DNA from: Imperialibacter sp040222815
GTDB taxonomy: Bacteria > Bacteroidota > Bacteroidia > Cytophagales > Cyclobacteriaceae
Assembly: GCF_040222815.1 (NCBI RefSeq)
Contig: NZ_JAVKCH010000040.1
Span: 372,001-436,000 of the forward strand
Direction of reading: 5' to 3'
Length of the DNA: 64,000 nt
Numbering within the stretch: position 1 is the stretch's first letter; every line of letters starts with the position of its first letter. The position numbers and the translations under genes were made by a program. Below the pieces are notes generated by a model. That model was not told the origin of the DNA and made no database searches. It saw nothing but the letters and a program-made list of their open reading frames with translations. This document shows positions 16,608 through 25,638 of the stretch, piece by piece.

Positions 16608-19166
16608 TTAGTTGCCTTCAGCGGCAAGTAAGCTGTTCATAATAGCCTTGGCTCTCTGATCTTCCTCCTTTGCAGCGATTGAGGCAAGTATCTTCCTGTT
16701 TTCGGGGGTCTCAGGGATCACCAATGTCATCGACTGGAAAGCGGCAATTCTATTATAATATTCGTTGTCGTTGGTGGCAATATAAGTGAGCACCTTGGCC
16801 GTTGACTCATCCTTGTAGAGATCTGTTAACACAACGTACTCAATATAGTACTGCAAAAACATCCAGCGATCCATGCCATGAAAGCTAAGCAAGTTCTTAT
16901 TGTACCATTTAAGATGTCCCTCTTTCACCTGCTGATTGTAGTAACCTGCAATAGGTGCTGCTATATTAAGGTGTGTCAAGCCAAGAAACTCCCTGAGCCA
17001 AATAGGGTCTTCCACGTAATCTTGCAGCAGCACCTCCAGGCCAGCCCCTATCACACTATAAGAAGAATCAGCAAGCGCCTTCTTCATCACCTCATCGATA
17101 TCGTTCGATTGAGTTTCGCTGTAAGCACTGAAAGCTGCTGCCCTCACTAGCGAACGGCTGTCCGATGTGAGTTTTTGCACAGCCCTTGCAATGTCATTGT
17201 TAGTCAGGTGGCCCCGGCCAATCAAATTGTCCAGCGTCATCTCTCTCAAGCGTGGGGATGGGTCTGCCAATCCGAGCAATGCGGCCTTGCCTATCGTAGT
17301 AGAGTCCCCTTCAGAAAAGAGTGTTTCCAACGCCTCTCTTCGAAGAGCAAAGGAACTTCCATTGGAAAAGGCCATCAGCAACTCCTGACTTGTTTTGGGC
17401 TGATAAATTTCGGCCAGCAAAACTCTTTCCGGATCCACCTCCACCAGCGTTGGCTCCTTCGGCAGCGGCAAAGTCATGGTAATCTCAGGAGCGTCGACTA
17501 GCAATTCATGGGTTGTGCTGGTGGTGCCTTCCCAAATTTGAATATCCAAAGGAAAAACAAAGAGTCCAATCGAATCGGACACCTGCAATTGGTTGATGTT
17601 GATAGTGAGGCTATCATTGGCATAAGACGTAGATACCTCCAAAACCGGATGCCCCGGCAGTTCAAACCACTGCTCGAAGAACCATTGCAAATCTTCACCT
17701 GTGACAGCCTCAAAAGATTTTCGCAGATCATCAATTTCGACTGACTGATAGGCATTTGCCTTTAAGTAATGGTTGAGTGAAGCATAGAAAGCCTCATTCC
17801 CTGTATAGTTGCGAAGCATGTGCAGCACAAGGCCGGCCTTTGAATAGCGGTGGCTATCAAACAGGTCGTCGGGATTTTCGTAGAAATAGTTAATGATGGG
17901 GTCGACCTTGCCGTCGGCTACCTCGGCCAGGTAATTGTCTTTCTCGATCCATAAATTATAGTCCGCTTCTTCCTTTCCGTACTTGTGCTCGTTCCACATG
18001 TATTCGCTGTAATTGGCAAAGCCTTCATTCAGCGCCAGGTTGGCCCATGACTCGCAGGTGACCAGGTCGCCAAACCACTGATGAAAAAGTTCATGCGCAA
18101 TAATGCCATCCCAATGATCGTCCAATAGCTCCCTCCTGCTCACCTGGAGGTTCTCCATAAAAACGGATGCCGTTGTATTCTCCATGGCCCCAGACACATA
18201 GTCTCTGACAACTATCTGGTCGTACTTAGCCCACGGGTATGGATAATCCAACACCTGCGAAAAGTAAGCGATCATTTCTGGCGTGTTCCCAAAAATATCT
18301 TTTGCATACTTTTCAAAAGCTGGCTCGACATAGTAAGACAGCTGGAGTGAATCGGCCCAATCGTCAACCTTTGCAAAGTTGCCAACGGCAATCATAGCCA
18401 GGTAAGGTGCATGTGGCTTATCAAGTTTCCAGTGGTCTTTCTTAAGGCCGTTTCCCAAATAGCCGGTCGATTGAAGCACGCCATTGGATAACGTGGTTAG
18501 CGAAGAGTCAACGGTCAGGAAAATCTCCTGAGTAAACCTTTCATTAGGCGCATCTATGGTGGGAAACCAACGGGAATTGAATTGAGTTTCCCCTTGCGTC
18601 CATAATTGCCTCGGCTTCAATGTATCAGCACCAGTCGGGTTGACAAAGAACAACCCCCGGTCGGAAGTTACTGCCTGCCCGGTTTGCGCTGCCCGGTCGT
18701 ATGGCTTGGCGATGTACTTCATTCTGATTGACAGTGTGTCCGATCTCTTGTAGTCCTTTTCCAAATTAATATAAATGGCCTCACCGTCGTACTGGAACTC
18801 CAAAGGAACCGTGGCTGAATTCTTCACTAAATCACAGCCAATTATTTCGAAGCTTTTCGCATCCAGCATCAGTTGGTTCTGAGGATAGAAGTAGGGCTTT
18901 ATGGTGATATCGGCCTGGCCGATCACCCATTTGTTTCCCCAATCGAACTCCAGGTCAAGCCGGGTGTGCAGGATATCGAAAAATCTGGGACTGGCGGGTT
19001 GGTAGGGGGGCAAGTCTATCTCAACAATGGCGTCTTCAGCGCCAGTGGCGTTTGACGAAGTCTGATAGGAAGACCTGCAGCCAACCATTGTCAATAATAA
19101 TATACATGCGACTGAGAGCAATGCTGTTCCCGACCCAAGCTTTCCTTCTAAAGTGTTCCTGCCCAT
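16608..19166 (-). CDS. M1 family aminopeptidase, lipoprotein
   Basis: Zinc metallopeptidase of the M1 (gluzincin) family, probably trimming N-terminal residues from peptides outside the cytoplasm. From the chosen ATG the N-terminus is a lipoprotein signal (hydrophobic SVACILLLTMVGC, lipobox cysteine near residue 30), so it is likely anchored in a membrane. The upstream in-frame start (19211) would add 15 residues ahead of this signal and is less likely. The exopeptidase motif GAMEN and zinc motif HELFHQ with the downstream Glu (NEGFANYSEY) are intact. The C-terminal third is helical and HEAT-like (for example DPSPRLREMTLDNLIGRG). About 850 residues, normal for Bacteroidetes members. Its 5' end faces the divergent biotin-carrier gene. 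Confidence 0.9.
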   Translation of the reverse strand: MGRNTLEGKLGSGTALLSVACILLLTMVGCRSSYQTSSNATGAEDAIVEIDLPPYQPASPRFFDILHTRLDLEFDWGNKWVIGQADITIKPYFYPQNQLMLDAKSFEIIGCDLVKNSATVPLEFQYDGEAIYINLEKDYKRSDTLSIRMKYIAKPYDRAAQTGQAVTSDRGLFFVNPTGADTLKPRQLWTQGETQFNSRWFPTIDAPNERFTQEIFLTVDSSLTTLSNGVLQSTGYLGNGLKKDHWKLDKPHAPYLAMIAVGNFAKVDDWADSLQLSYYVEPAFEKYAKDIFGNTPEMIAYFSQVLDYPYPWAKYDQIVVRDYVSGAMENTTASVFMENLQVSRRELLDDHWDGIIAHELFHQWFGDLVTCESWANLALNEGFANYSEYMWNEHKYGKEEADYNLWIEKDNYLAEVADGKVDPIINYFYENPDDLFDSHRYSKAGLVLHMLRNYTGNEAFYASLNHYLKANAYQSVEIDDLRKSFEAVTGEDLQWFFEQWFELPGHPVLEVSTSYANDSLTININQLQVSDSIGLFVFPLDIQIWEGTTSTTHELLVDAPEITMTLPLPKEPTLVEVDPERVLLAEIYQPKTSQELLMAFSNGSSFALRREALETLFSEGDSTTIGKAALLGLADPSPRLREMTLDNLIGRGHLTNNDIARAVQKLTSDSRSLVRAAAFSAYSETQSNDIDEVMKKALADSSYSVIGAGLEVLLQDYVEDPIWLREFLGLTHLNIAAPIAGYYNQQVKEGHLKWYNKNLLSFHGMDRWMFLQYYIEYVVLTDLYKDESTAKVLTYIATNDNEYYNRIAAFQSMTLVIPETPENRKILASIAAKEEDQRAKAIMNSLLAAEGN

Positions 19167-19209
19167 ATCATCACAAAATATTATGTCGTATTTTGCCAAA
19201 AAAGAATTC

Positions 19210-19713
19210 ATGGCGAAGGTACTTATAAAAGGTCAAAAAGAAATCGACGTTGACTACCGAACAAATGGGGAGGTCTACCTGAATGGCGGCTTATTTAATC
19301 ATGAGGTAGTTGAGGTGAAGCCAAACCACTATCACGTAATAAAGAGTGGGAAGGCTTTTGAGGTAGAAATAGTTGGCACCGACAAGGCTTCGAAAATGGT
19401 TTCGTTGTTGGTAAACGGAAAAAAGGTGGAGGTAGCCGTCAAAGACAAGATGGATATTTTACTTGAAAAACTGGGCATCTCAAATACCACGGCAAAAAAA
19501 GCTAACGACCTGAAAGCGCCTATGCCCGGGCTTATCCACGAAATAAAGGTGAGCGAGGGCCAGGAGGTTCATCAGGGCGACCCCATCTTGATTCTGGAAG
19601 CTATGAAAATGGAAAATGTACTTAAATCGCCTGGTGACGGAATTATCAAGGCCATCTCTGTTGAAAAAGGGCAAAGCGTTGAAAAAAATCAGGTACTAAT
19701 TACATTTTCCTAA
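19210..19713 (+). CDS. Biotin/lipoyl-attachment (biotin carboxyl carrier) protein
   Basis: Carrier domain of a biotin-dependent carboxylase. 167 residues from the chosen ATG: a variable N-terminal beta-rich part, then a biotinyl domain with PMPGLIHEIKVSEGQEV and the attachment motif EAMKMEN (Lys about 133). Resembles the stand-alone carrier subunits of acyl-CoA carboxylases; no carboxylase alpha or beta subunit is in the window. Earlier in-frame ATGs at 19153 and 19183 exist but would add an unconserved leader overlapping the divergent aminopeptidase start. A biotin-protein ligase gene (birA) lies about 5 kb away and is the expected modifier. Confidence 0.85.
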   Translation: MAKVLIKGQKEIDVDYRTNGEVYLNGGLFNHEVVEVKPNHYHVIKSGKAFEVEIVGTDKASKMVSLLVNGKKVEVAVKDKMDILLEKLGISNTTAKKANDLKAPMPGLIHEIKVSEGQEVHQGDPILILEAMKMENVLKSPGDGIIKAISVEKGQSVEKNQVLITFS

Positions 19714-19735
19714 GGCATAGTCGAAGGCTTTCATT

Positions 19736-19743
19736 TATATTTG
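19736..19743 (+). promoter_or_regulatory. -7 element of pyrH promoter
   Basis: TATATTTG is an exact TAnnTTTG match 52 nt before the pyrH ATG; no clear TTTG is seen at -33, so strength is uncertain. It falls on the alternative upstream start of pyrH, which supports the downstream ATG. Confidence 0.4.
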
Positions 19744-19794
19744 CCTGATTTAACCATTCTTTTACCCCATACAAAAGCACGGAAGACCGGCTCT

Positions 19795-20499
19795 ATGAAA
19801 TACAAACGAATATTACTAAAACTAAGCGGCGAGGCACTCATGGGTGGTCAGAAATATGGCATTGACCCCGCACAACTTGAACAATATGCCCAGGAAATAA
19901 GAAAAGTTAAAGATGAGGGCCTTGAGGTCGCCATTGTTATTGGTGGTGGTAATATCTTCCGTGGCGTACAATCATCTACTATTGGGATTGACAGGGTTCA
20001 AGGCGACTATATGGGCATGCTGGCAACAGTGATTAATGCTATGGCACTGCAAAGTGCACTTGAGGCCCATGGCATGTTTACCCGCCTTATGTCAGGTATA
20101 AAAATGGAGCAAGTTTGTGAGCCTTTTATCAGGAGAAGAGCCATCAGGCATCTCGAAAAGGGAAGGATCGTGATTTTTGGAGCGGGCATAGGCAATCCCT
20201 ACTTCACAACGGACTCGACGGCCAGTTTGAGAGCCATTGAAATTGAAGCCGACGTTGTACTAAAAGGCACCCGAGTTGACGGCGTTTACTCAGCTGACCC
20301 CGAAAAAGATCCAAATGCCACCAGATACGCTCAGATTTCTTTTCAGGAAGTTTATGAAAAAGGATTGAACGTAATGGACATGACCGCCTTCACGCTATGC
20401 CAGGAAAACAACCTACCGATTATTGTATTTGATATGAACAAGCCCGGCAACCTTATCAATGTTGTGAAAGGCGAGGAAGTGGGCACTCTGATAAATTAA
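19795..20499 (+). CDS. pyrH: Uridylate kinase
   Basis: UMP kinase (UMP + ATP to UDP + ADP), the hexameric bacterial type of the amino-acid-kinase fold. 234 residues from the ATG giving MKYKRILLKLSGEALMGG, the family N-terminus; an upstream extension of 18 residues is unconserved and overlaps the -7 box. Conserved VIGGGNIFRG, TRLMSGIKMEQV and GAGIGNPYFTTDSTASLRA motifs are present. Followed 11 nt later by frr, the classic pyrH-frr pair, ending at a strong terminator. Confidence 0.97.
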   Translation: MKYKRILLKLSGEALMGGQKYGIDPAQLEQYAQEIRKVKDEGLEVAIVIGGGNIFRGVQSSTIGIDRVQGDYMGMLATVINAMALQSALEAHGMFTRLMSGIKMEQVCEPFIRRRAIRHLEKGRIVIFGAGIGNPYFTTDSTASLRAIEIEADVVLKGTRVDGVYSADPEKDPNATRYAQISFQEVYEKGLNVMDMTAFTLCQENNLPIIVFDMNKPGNLINVVKGEEVGTLIN

Positions 20500-20510
20500 C
20501 GTTTTTAAGA

Positions 20511-21074
20511 ATGAACGAGGAGATACAACTATTTCTAGAGGAAGCAAAAGATTTGATGGACAAGGCGATTGTCCATTTTTCGGCAGAGCTTGCAAAAATA
20601 AGGGCTGGAAAAGCGATGCCCAACATGCTTGATGGTATCATGGTCGATTACTATGGCGCCATGACTCCCATACAGCAAGTTGCCTCTGTTAATACGCCCG
20701 ATGCCAGAACACTTGCCATCAAGCCCTGGGAAAAGAACATGATCTCAGAAATTGAAAAATCGATCATCAATAGCGACCTGGGCCTAAACCCCCAAAACAA
20801 CGGGGAGATGGTAATGATCAATGTTCCGCCCTTAACAGAGGAAAGAAGAAAAAACCTTGTCAAACAAGTAAAAGCGGAGGCAGAAACTGCCAAAGTGAGT
20901 GTGAGAAATATCAGGAAGGATGCCAACGAATCGATCAGAAAGCTGATGAAAGAGGGGGCTGCTGAAGACGATGTGAAAAGGGCTGAGGATGAAGTGCAAA
21001 AGCTTACCGATTCGCACTCAGTAAAAATCGACAAACTTGTAGATGCCAAAGAGGTGGAGATTATGACGGTGTAG
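20511..21074 (+). CDS. frr: Ribosome recycling factor
   Basis: Splits post-termination ribosomes together with EF-G. 187 residues, full length. Contains IRAGKAMPNMLDGIMVDYYG and the conserved PPLTEERRKNLVKQVKAEAE region of the three-helix bundle. Co-transcribed with pyrH and followed by a perfect intrinsic terminator. Confidence 0.97.
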   Translation: MNEEIQLFLEEAKDLMDKAIVHFSAELAKIRAGKAMPNMLDGIMVDYYGAMTPIQQVASVNTPDARTLAIKPWEKNMISEIEKSIINSDLGLNPQNNGEMVMINVPPLTEERRKNLVKQVKAEAETAKVSVRNIRKDANESIRKLMKEGAAEDDVKRAEDEVQKLTDSHSVKIDKLVDAKEVEIMTV

Positions 21075-21102
21075 CACCGCCCGACAATACTCAATCATTG
21101 GG

Positions 21103-21134
21103 GAGCTGTGGTATTCAAGCACAGCTCTTTTTTT
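21103..21134 (+). terminator. Intrinsic terminator of pyrH-frr
   Basis: GAGCTGTG and CACAGCTC (8-bp perfect stem, 9-nt loop) are followed by seven T on the plus strand, 29 nt after the frr stop codon. nadD ends convergently a few bases further on. Confidence 0.9.
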
Positions 21135-21137
21135 GCA

Positions 21138-21746
21138 TTATAAATAAAGCTTCTTCTGTCCTATCATTTCATTTACGCTGTCGGGGATAAGGTACTTGAC
21201 AGACTTGCCCATCTTTATTTGTTTCCGAATGAACGTGGCCGATATGTCCAGTAAAGGGGCATCAACAATTTTTACGTTTGGATTATCTCTGAGATCGGAC
21301 GGATTCGACTGGGGCCGTGGGTACACAAGCAGCCCGTGGTTTTCTAAAATGACATCAAAGTTTTTCCATTTAGGAAAAGAAGCGAGGTTGTCCTCCCCTA
21401 TTATCAGCTTGAATTTATGCTGAGGGTGCTTGTCCGTTAAATATGCAAGGGTATCCACCGTATAGCTGGGTTTGGGCATGTGAAACTCGACATCAGTAAC
21501 TTTGAAATGATAATTGTCGTGAATAGCGGCCTGCACCAGGTCGAACCTGTCAAACTCATGCTCCAGGTTGCTTCGTCTCTTCAATGGGTTCTGAGGGCTT
21601 ACAACAAACCACACCTCTTCAATTTCGGTATTCTCCAACATAGTGTTGGCAATAATGAGGTGCCCAACATGGATAGGATTAAATGAACCAAAATACAGAC
21701 CGATATCCAATAGATTGATGTTTTGTTCCTGGCAGTACCTCGTCAC
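21138..21746 (-). CDS. nadD: Nicotinate-nucleotide adenylyltransferase
   Basis: Forms deamido-NAD from nicotinate mononucleotide and ATP. 202 residues with the nucleotidyltransferase motifs GLYFGSFNPIHVGHLIIAN (HxGH-type site) and the C-terminal ISATFIRKQIKMGKSVKYL (ISxTxIR). Last gene of the sigma/anti-sigma/gmk/nadD operon, 25 nt after gmk. The first ~12 residues before the conserved core are variable, so the exact start is less certain. Confidence 0.94.
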   Translation of the reverse strand: MTRYCQEQNINLLDIGLYFGSFNPIHVGHLIIANTMLENTEIEEVWFVVSPQNPLKRRSNLEHEFDRFDLVQAAIHDNYHFKVTDVEFHMPKPSYTVDTLAYLTDKHPQHKFKLIIGEDNLASFPKWKNFDVILENHGLLVYPRPQSNPSDLRDNPNVKIVDAPLLDISATFIRKQIKMGKSVKYLIPDSVNEMIGQKKLYL

Positions 21747-21771
21747 ACGCCAGCGAAGGTGATTCGAAAGG

Positions 21772-22332
21772 CTAAGCTAAAAAATCTTTCACAATTTGTA
21801 GAGACATGTCTTTCGCCTTCTGCAAGTCGTCATTGAGCACTGTCACGTCCAGTCGTTTTTCGAAGGTCATTTCATATTTAGCCTTCTGAAGGCGTTTTTC
21901 GAGTGTGTCTGCAGTTTCAGTATCACGCTTTTGAAGTCTTTCCTGAAGTGTGTTCAAATCAGGCACTCTGACAAATACCGCCAGGGCATCGTCTCCAAAG
22001 TATTTCTTAAGGTTCAGCGCACCGTGCACTTCCACATCAAAAATAACATCTTTCCCCAAAGCCCATATTCTGTCTATCTCTTCTTTGAGTGTGCCGTAAA
22101 AAGATCCGTTGTAGACCTCTTCCCATTCTATAAATTCGTCTCTTTCAATTTTACTCTGAAAATCGCTAAACGAAAGGAAGTAATAGTCTTTTCCGTTCAC
22201 CTCCTGGTTTCGAGGCTTCCTTGTTGTGGCCGAAATGGAAAAGGCAAGAGAAGGAATATGATCTAAAAGATGTTTTACCAGTGTTGTTTTACCAGAACCT
22301 GACGGAGCAGTAAAAATAATTGCTTTGCGCAT
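21772..22332 (-). CDS. gmk: Guanylate kinase
   Basis: GMP kinase, 186 residues. P-loop APSGSGKTTLVKHLL near residues 9-23, then SISATTRKPRNQEVNGKDYY and the GMP-binding EVHGALNLKK region. Its ATG overlaps the stop codon of the anti-sigma gene (TAATG), which implies translational coupling to a regulatory gene pair. Confidence 0.96.
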   Translation of the reverse strand: MRKAIIFTAPSGSGKTTLVKHLLDHIPSLAFSISATTRKPRNQEVNGKDYYFLSFSDFQSKIERDEFIEWEEVYNGSFYGTLKEEIDRIWALGKDVIFDVEVHGALNLKKYFGDDALAVFVRVPDLNTLQERLQKRDTETADTLEKRLQKAKYEMTFEKRLDVTVLNDDLQKAKDMSLQIVKDFLA

Positions 22333-22601
22333 TAACCTTCAGGGGCAAGAGAAACAGAAATTTTCGATTTTATTGAGTTGAGCAAATCTGCAGGGACTTC
22401 ACGCTTTTCAAGCTTAGTACGCAAGATGTTTCGAATCTCCGTTTCAACTTTGTAGTTTTTTAAACAGGGCAGGCAGCTATCGAGGTGACTCCGCAAATAA
22501 TCTTCCTGAGTTGGCGACGCCTCATTGTCAAGTAGCAGATGCAAAATTTCAATACATTTCACTGACTCCTTGCAGCCTTCCTTTGCAGAACTTTGTTCCA
22601 T
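22332..22601 (-). CDS. Zinc-finger anti-sigma factor-like protein
   Basis: 89-residue soluble protein without a membrane segment. It contains CIEILHLLLDNEAS and LRSHLDSCLPCLKNY, where HLDSCLPC is the H-x3-C-x2-C zinc-binding motif of ZAS/zf-HC2 anti-sigma domains. Starts 37 nt after the ECF sigma gene, so it is the probable cognate cytoplasmic anti-sigma factor. The partner assignment is inference from motif and position. Confidence 0.8.
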   Translation of the reverse strand: MEQSSAKEGCKESVKCIEILHLLLDNEASPTQEDYLRSHLDSCLPCLKNYKVETEIRNILRTKLEKREVPADLLNSIKSKISVSLAPEG

Positions 22602-22638
22602 TCTCTGTCAATTTCAATCACGAAAATTACGAAAAAAA

Positions 22639-23241
22639 TTATTTGTAGCCCATTGTCTGAGCATATGATTTTAGCTTCTCCTTGAGTAGATTTCTAGCTC
22701 TGTGCAATCTCGATCTCACGGTACCTATTGGAATGTCGAGAATCTTCGCCATCTCTTCGTAGGTAAAACCTTCCAGGTCACAAAGTATGATTACAGTTCT
22801 GAAATCGACATCCAGCGCATTCAGCGCATTGGAGACCTCATCACCAATCATGTTTTGTAAAGCGTCTACTCTCAGGTCGACCGTTATATGTTCATCAACA
22901 TCATCCGAGTTGTAATAAGTTTCAACTTCCTGATAATCAACTTTAGCAGGCTCCTTGCTTTTCTTCCTGAAGTCGTTGATGAAGCTATTCTTCAAGATTC
23001 GGAACAACCACGCCTTGGCGTTGGTTCCTTCCTGAAATGAATCTATAAATCGAAATGCTTTGAAATAAGTTTCCTGCACAAGATCCTTTGCCTCATCGTC
23101 GTCAAAAGTAAGACGATAAGCAAAATTGTACATCGAGTCAATATGCGGCAAAAATTCCCCGTTAAAGATTTTCATCTTCTTTGAGTCACTATAGCTGTGC
23201 CGCTTTGGCCCTTCCATGGTTTCTGTTACGGTTGTTGACAT
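22639..23241 (-). CDS. ECF-type RNA polymerase sigma factor
   Basis: Alternative sigma factor of the sigma-70 family. From the ATG giving MSTTVTETMEG the product is 200 residues; an upstream in-frame start (23271) adds ten residues. Region 2 (NFAYRLTFDDDEAKDLVQET, then KAWLFRILKNSFINDFRKK) and region 4 (LEGFTYEEMAKILDIPIGTV, then RSRLHRARNLL) are clear. It heads an operon with a zinc-finger anti-sigma gene, gmk and nadD. The signal it senses is unknown; a redox or zinc role would fit the ZAS partner but is inference. Confidence 0.92.
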   Translation of the reverse strand: MSTTVTETMEGPKRHSYSDSKKMKIFNGEFLPHIDSMYNFAYRLTFDDDEAKDLVQETYFKAFRFIDSFQEGTNAKAWLFRILKNSFINDFRKKSKEPAKVDYQEVETYYNSDDVDEHITVDLRVDALQNMIGDEVSNALNALDVDFRTVIILCDLEGFTYEEMAKILDIPIGTVRSRLHRARNLLKEKLKSYAQTMGYK

Positions 23242-23388
23242 GTCAATGAATTCAGCAAATTCCTTGCCCAACTGGCGGGCTATTTAGAATCAATCTCTTT
23301 TTACATAATACGACAAATCACCCGGGTTTGTTAACCAGCCCAATTTGCGAAATACGGACTGTTTTCACCTACTTTCGTTCAAAATATT

Positions 23389-23412
23389 AAAAAAAGGCCC
23401 TTTTTGGGGGCC
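23389..23412 (-). terminator. Intrinsic terminator of ahcY
   Basis: On the minus strand a GGCCC/GGGCC stem with an A-rich loop is followed by seven T, about 32 nt after the ahcY stop codon. The plus strand also has TTTT after the stem, so it may work in both directions. Confidence 0.85.
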
Positions 23413-23443
23413 TTTTCTCTGTCATGAAATTATGTCAGTAATT

Positions 23444-24751
23444 TTAGTAACGGTAATAATCAGGCTTGTATGGGCCTTCAAGAGAAACGCCTATGTATTC
23501 GGCCTGATCGGGGCTAAGTGTATCAAGTTCGCAACCAATCTTAGCCAGGTGCAGTCTCGCTACCTTCTCGTCGAGGTGCTTGGGCAATGTGTACACCGCA
23601 TTTTCGTACTTGTCAGTGTTTGTCCAAAGCTCCAATTGCGCTAAAACCTGATTGGTAAAGCTATTTGACATCACAAAAGATGGGTGCCCAGTGGCACAGC
23701 CAAGGTTTACCAACCGGCCTTCAGCCAACACAAGTATTTCTGATCCTTCGATATTGTAAAGATCTACCTGCGGCTTGATGACAACTTTAGTCTGACCGTA
23801 GTTCCCATTTAACCATGCCATATCAATTTCATTGTCAAAGTGGCCAATGTTACAAACAATAGCCTTGTCCTTCATGCTTCTGAAGTGCTCTTCTTTGATG
23901 ATGTCCTTGTTGCCTGTAGCGGTTACAATGATATCAGCTTCTTTAACGGCAGTAGCCATTTTCTTCACTTCGTATCCTTCCATCGCCGCCTGCAAAGCGC
24001 AGATAGGGTCGATCTCAGACACAATCACCCTCACACCACAGCTCTTAAGCGACTCAGCAGAACCTTTTCCTACGTCACCAAATCCAGCAACAACGGCCAC
24101 TTTACCAGCCATCATTACGTCGGTAGCTCTGCGAATGGCATCCACCAACGACTCACGGCAACCATATTTATTGTCAAACTTCGACTTGGTCACAGAGTCG
24201 TTCACGTTGATAGCAGGCATTGGTAAGGTGCCCTTTTTCATCCGCTCGTACAAACGGTGAACGCCGGTAGTTGTTTCCTCAGAGAGACCTTTGATGCCAG
24301 GTACCATCTCAGGGTATTTATCCAATACCATATTAGTAAGGTCGCCACCATCGTCAAGGATCATATTGAGAGGCTTGCGATCATCGCCAAAAAATAGAGT
24401 CTGCTCTATGCACCAGTCAAACTCTTCTGCATTCATGCCTTTCCATGCGAACACCGGGATGCCAGCCTCGGCAATTGCAGCTGCGGCATGATCCTGTGTA
24501 GAAAATATATTGCAAGAAGACCAGGTAACATCCGCACCCAGTTCAACCAGCGTTTCAATAAGCACGGCTGTTTGAATAGTCATGTGCAAACAACCCGCAA
24601 TACGGGCTCCTTTAAGAGGCTTGGAAACACCATATTCTTCCCGGAGTGCCATCAAACCAGGCATTTCGGCTTCTGCCAGACGGATTTCTTTCCTGCCCCA
24701 ATCGGCCAGTGAAATGTCTTTTACTTTGTAATTAAGACTTGTTTCAATCAT
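23444..24751 (-). CDS. ahcY: Adenosylhomocysteinase
   Basis: Hydrolyses S-adenosylhomocysteine to adenosine and homocysteine in the methyl cycle. About 435 residues from the ATG giving MIETSLNYKVKDISLADWG. A TTG 33 nt further upstream is in frame but lies inside the -7 promoter box and is rejected. The NAD-binding motif GFGDVGKGSAESLKSCG, the SVTKSKFDN-type active-site segment and the C-terminal KPDYYRY are intact. Monocistronic, with a strong promoter and terminator. Confidence 0.97.
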   Translation of the reverse strand: MIETSLNYKVKDISLADWGRKEIRLAEAEMPGLMALREEYGVSKPLKGARIAGCLHMTIQTAVLIETLVELGADVTWSSCNIFSTQDHAAAAIAEAGIPVFAWKGMNAEEFDWCIEQTLFFGDDRKPLNMILDDGGDLTNMVLDKYPEMVPGIKGLSEETTTGVHRLYERMKKGTLPMPAINVNDSVTKSKFDNKYGCRESLVDAIRRATDVMMAGKVAVVAGFGDVGKGSAESLKSCGVRVIVSEIDPICALQAAMEGYEVKKMATAVKEADIIVTATGNKDIIKEEHFRSMKDKAIVCNIGHFDNEIDMAWLNGNYGQTKVVIKPQVDLYNIEGSEILVLAEGRLVNLGCATGHPSFVMSNSFTNQVLAQLELWTNTDKYENAVYTLPKHLDEKVARLHLAKIGCELDTLSPDQAEYIGVSLEGPYKPDYYRY

Positions 24752-24781
24752 TTTATGATAATATTGATTTATAAATCGATA

Positions 24782-24813
24782 CAAAAGTAGCGCATAACTT
24801 TTTGTAAGCCAAA
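24782..24813 (-). promoter_or_regulatory. Promoter of ahcY
   Basis: Minus strand TTTG, 20 nt, TACTTTTG, matching the Bacteroidetes -33/-7 consensus. Predicted start about 24775, a 24-nt leader before the chosen ATG. Confidence 0.7.
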
Positions 24814-24836
24814 CGGAAGAAGTTTTTAAGAAGTAG

Positions 24837-25598
24837 TTACTCCCACAGAAACTCTATCTCTTTCAAGTCATACTCCTTCACTCCCTCTCCCCGCTCAACC
24901 CTAAGCTTTCCAAGCGCCGAAACTCCAAGAATTTCTGCTTCAAACGTTTCCTCTTTGTCACGATACAATCTGCGTTCTCCCCACCCAATCATGGACTTCA
25001 AATAGTCTGATTGTAGTTTCTCAGAAGCACCACCTTTGAGCTGAAGATATAAAGACTCAATATTCCGGGACAACTTCTCCAGCACAAGCTCCTTGTCCAG
25101 GTCTTTTCCCATTTCAAGCGCCATTGAGGTTGCTTTTTCTGAGGTAAATACCAATTGATTCACGTTTAAGCCTACTCCCACAACTGAAGTTTCGATCATG
25201 CTTCCCTTCAACGTGCTTTCAATCAGGATGCCGGTAATCTTCTTGTTGCCTGCATATATATCGTTGGGCCATTTGACTTTTACATTCTCAAGTCCAAATT
25301 CGCTTAGTGTCTTTTTAACTGCAATTGACACAATGATGTTTAAAAAAAACTGCTGCGAGGGTTTTAAGAAAGTGGGCTTCAGCACCACAGACATCATGAT
25401 ATTTTTACCTGGCTCCGATTCCCAGGTGTTGCCTCTTTGGCCCCGGCCTGCCAATTGCTCGTCGGCGATCACAACTGTACCTTCGTTGACATGCTCAATT
25501 TCGGCCAATTGTGTAGCCACAGAGTTGGTTGAGTGACATTTTGGCAGGTAAACCACCTTTTTGCCTATAAAGAGATTTTTGGAGAAAATTTTGTGCAA
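24837..25598 (-). CDS. birA: Biotin--[biotin carboxyl-carrier] ligase
   Basis: Attaches biotin to carrier-protein lysines. Catalytic motifs GRGQRGNTWESEPGKNIMMS and KWPNDIY are intact; there is no N-terminal DNA-binding domain, so it is the non-repressor type. No ATG is found near the conserved start, and the best start is a TTG giving MHKIFSKNLFIGKKVVYLP (about 253 residues). The longer open frame upstream lies antisense to rsfS and is unconserved. Divergent from rsfS. Confidence 0.9.
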   Translation of the reverse strand: MHKIFSKNLFIGKKVVYLPKCHSTNSVATQLAEIEHVNEGTVVIADEQLAGRGQRGNTWESEPGKNIMMSVVLKPTFLKPSQQFFLNIIVSIAVKKTLSEFGLENVKVKWPNDIYAGNKKITGILIESTLKGSMIETSVVGVGLNVNQLVFTSEKATSMALEMGKDLDKELVLEKLSRNIESLYLQLKGGASEKLQSDYLKSMIGWGERRLYRDKEETFEAEILGVSALGKLRVERGEGVKEYDLKEIEFLWE

Positions 25599-25638
25599 TC
25601 TTTTTTCGTAGTTTTGTAGACAAAGTAAAATGTTTTGA

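Noticed and set aside
24752..24784. Upstream TTG start of ahcY.
   Set aside because: The TTG is part of the -7 promoter box, so it would not be transcribed as coding sequence.
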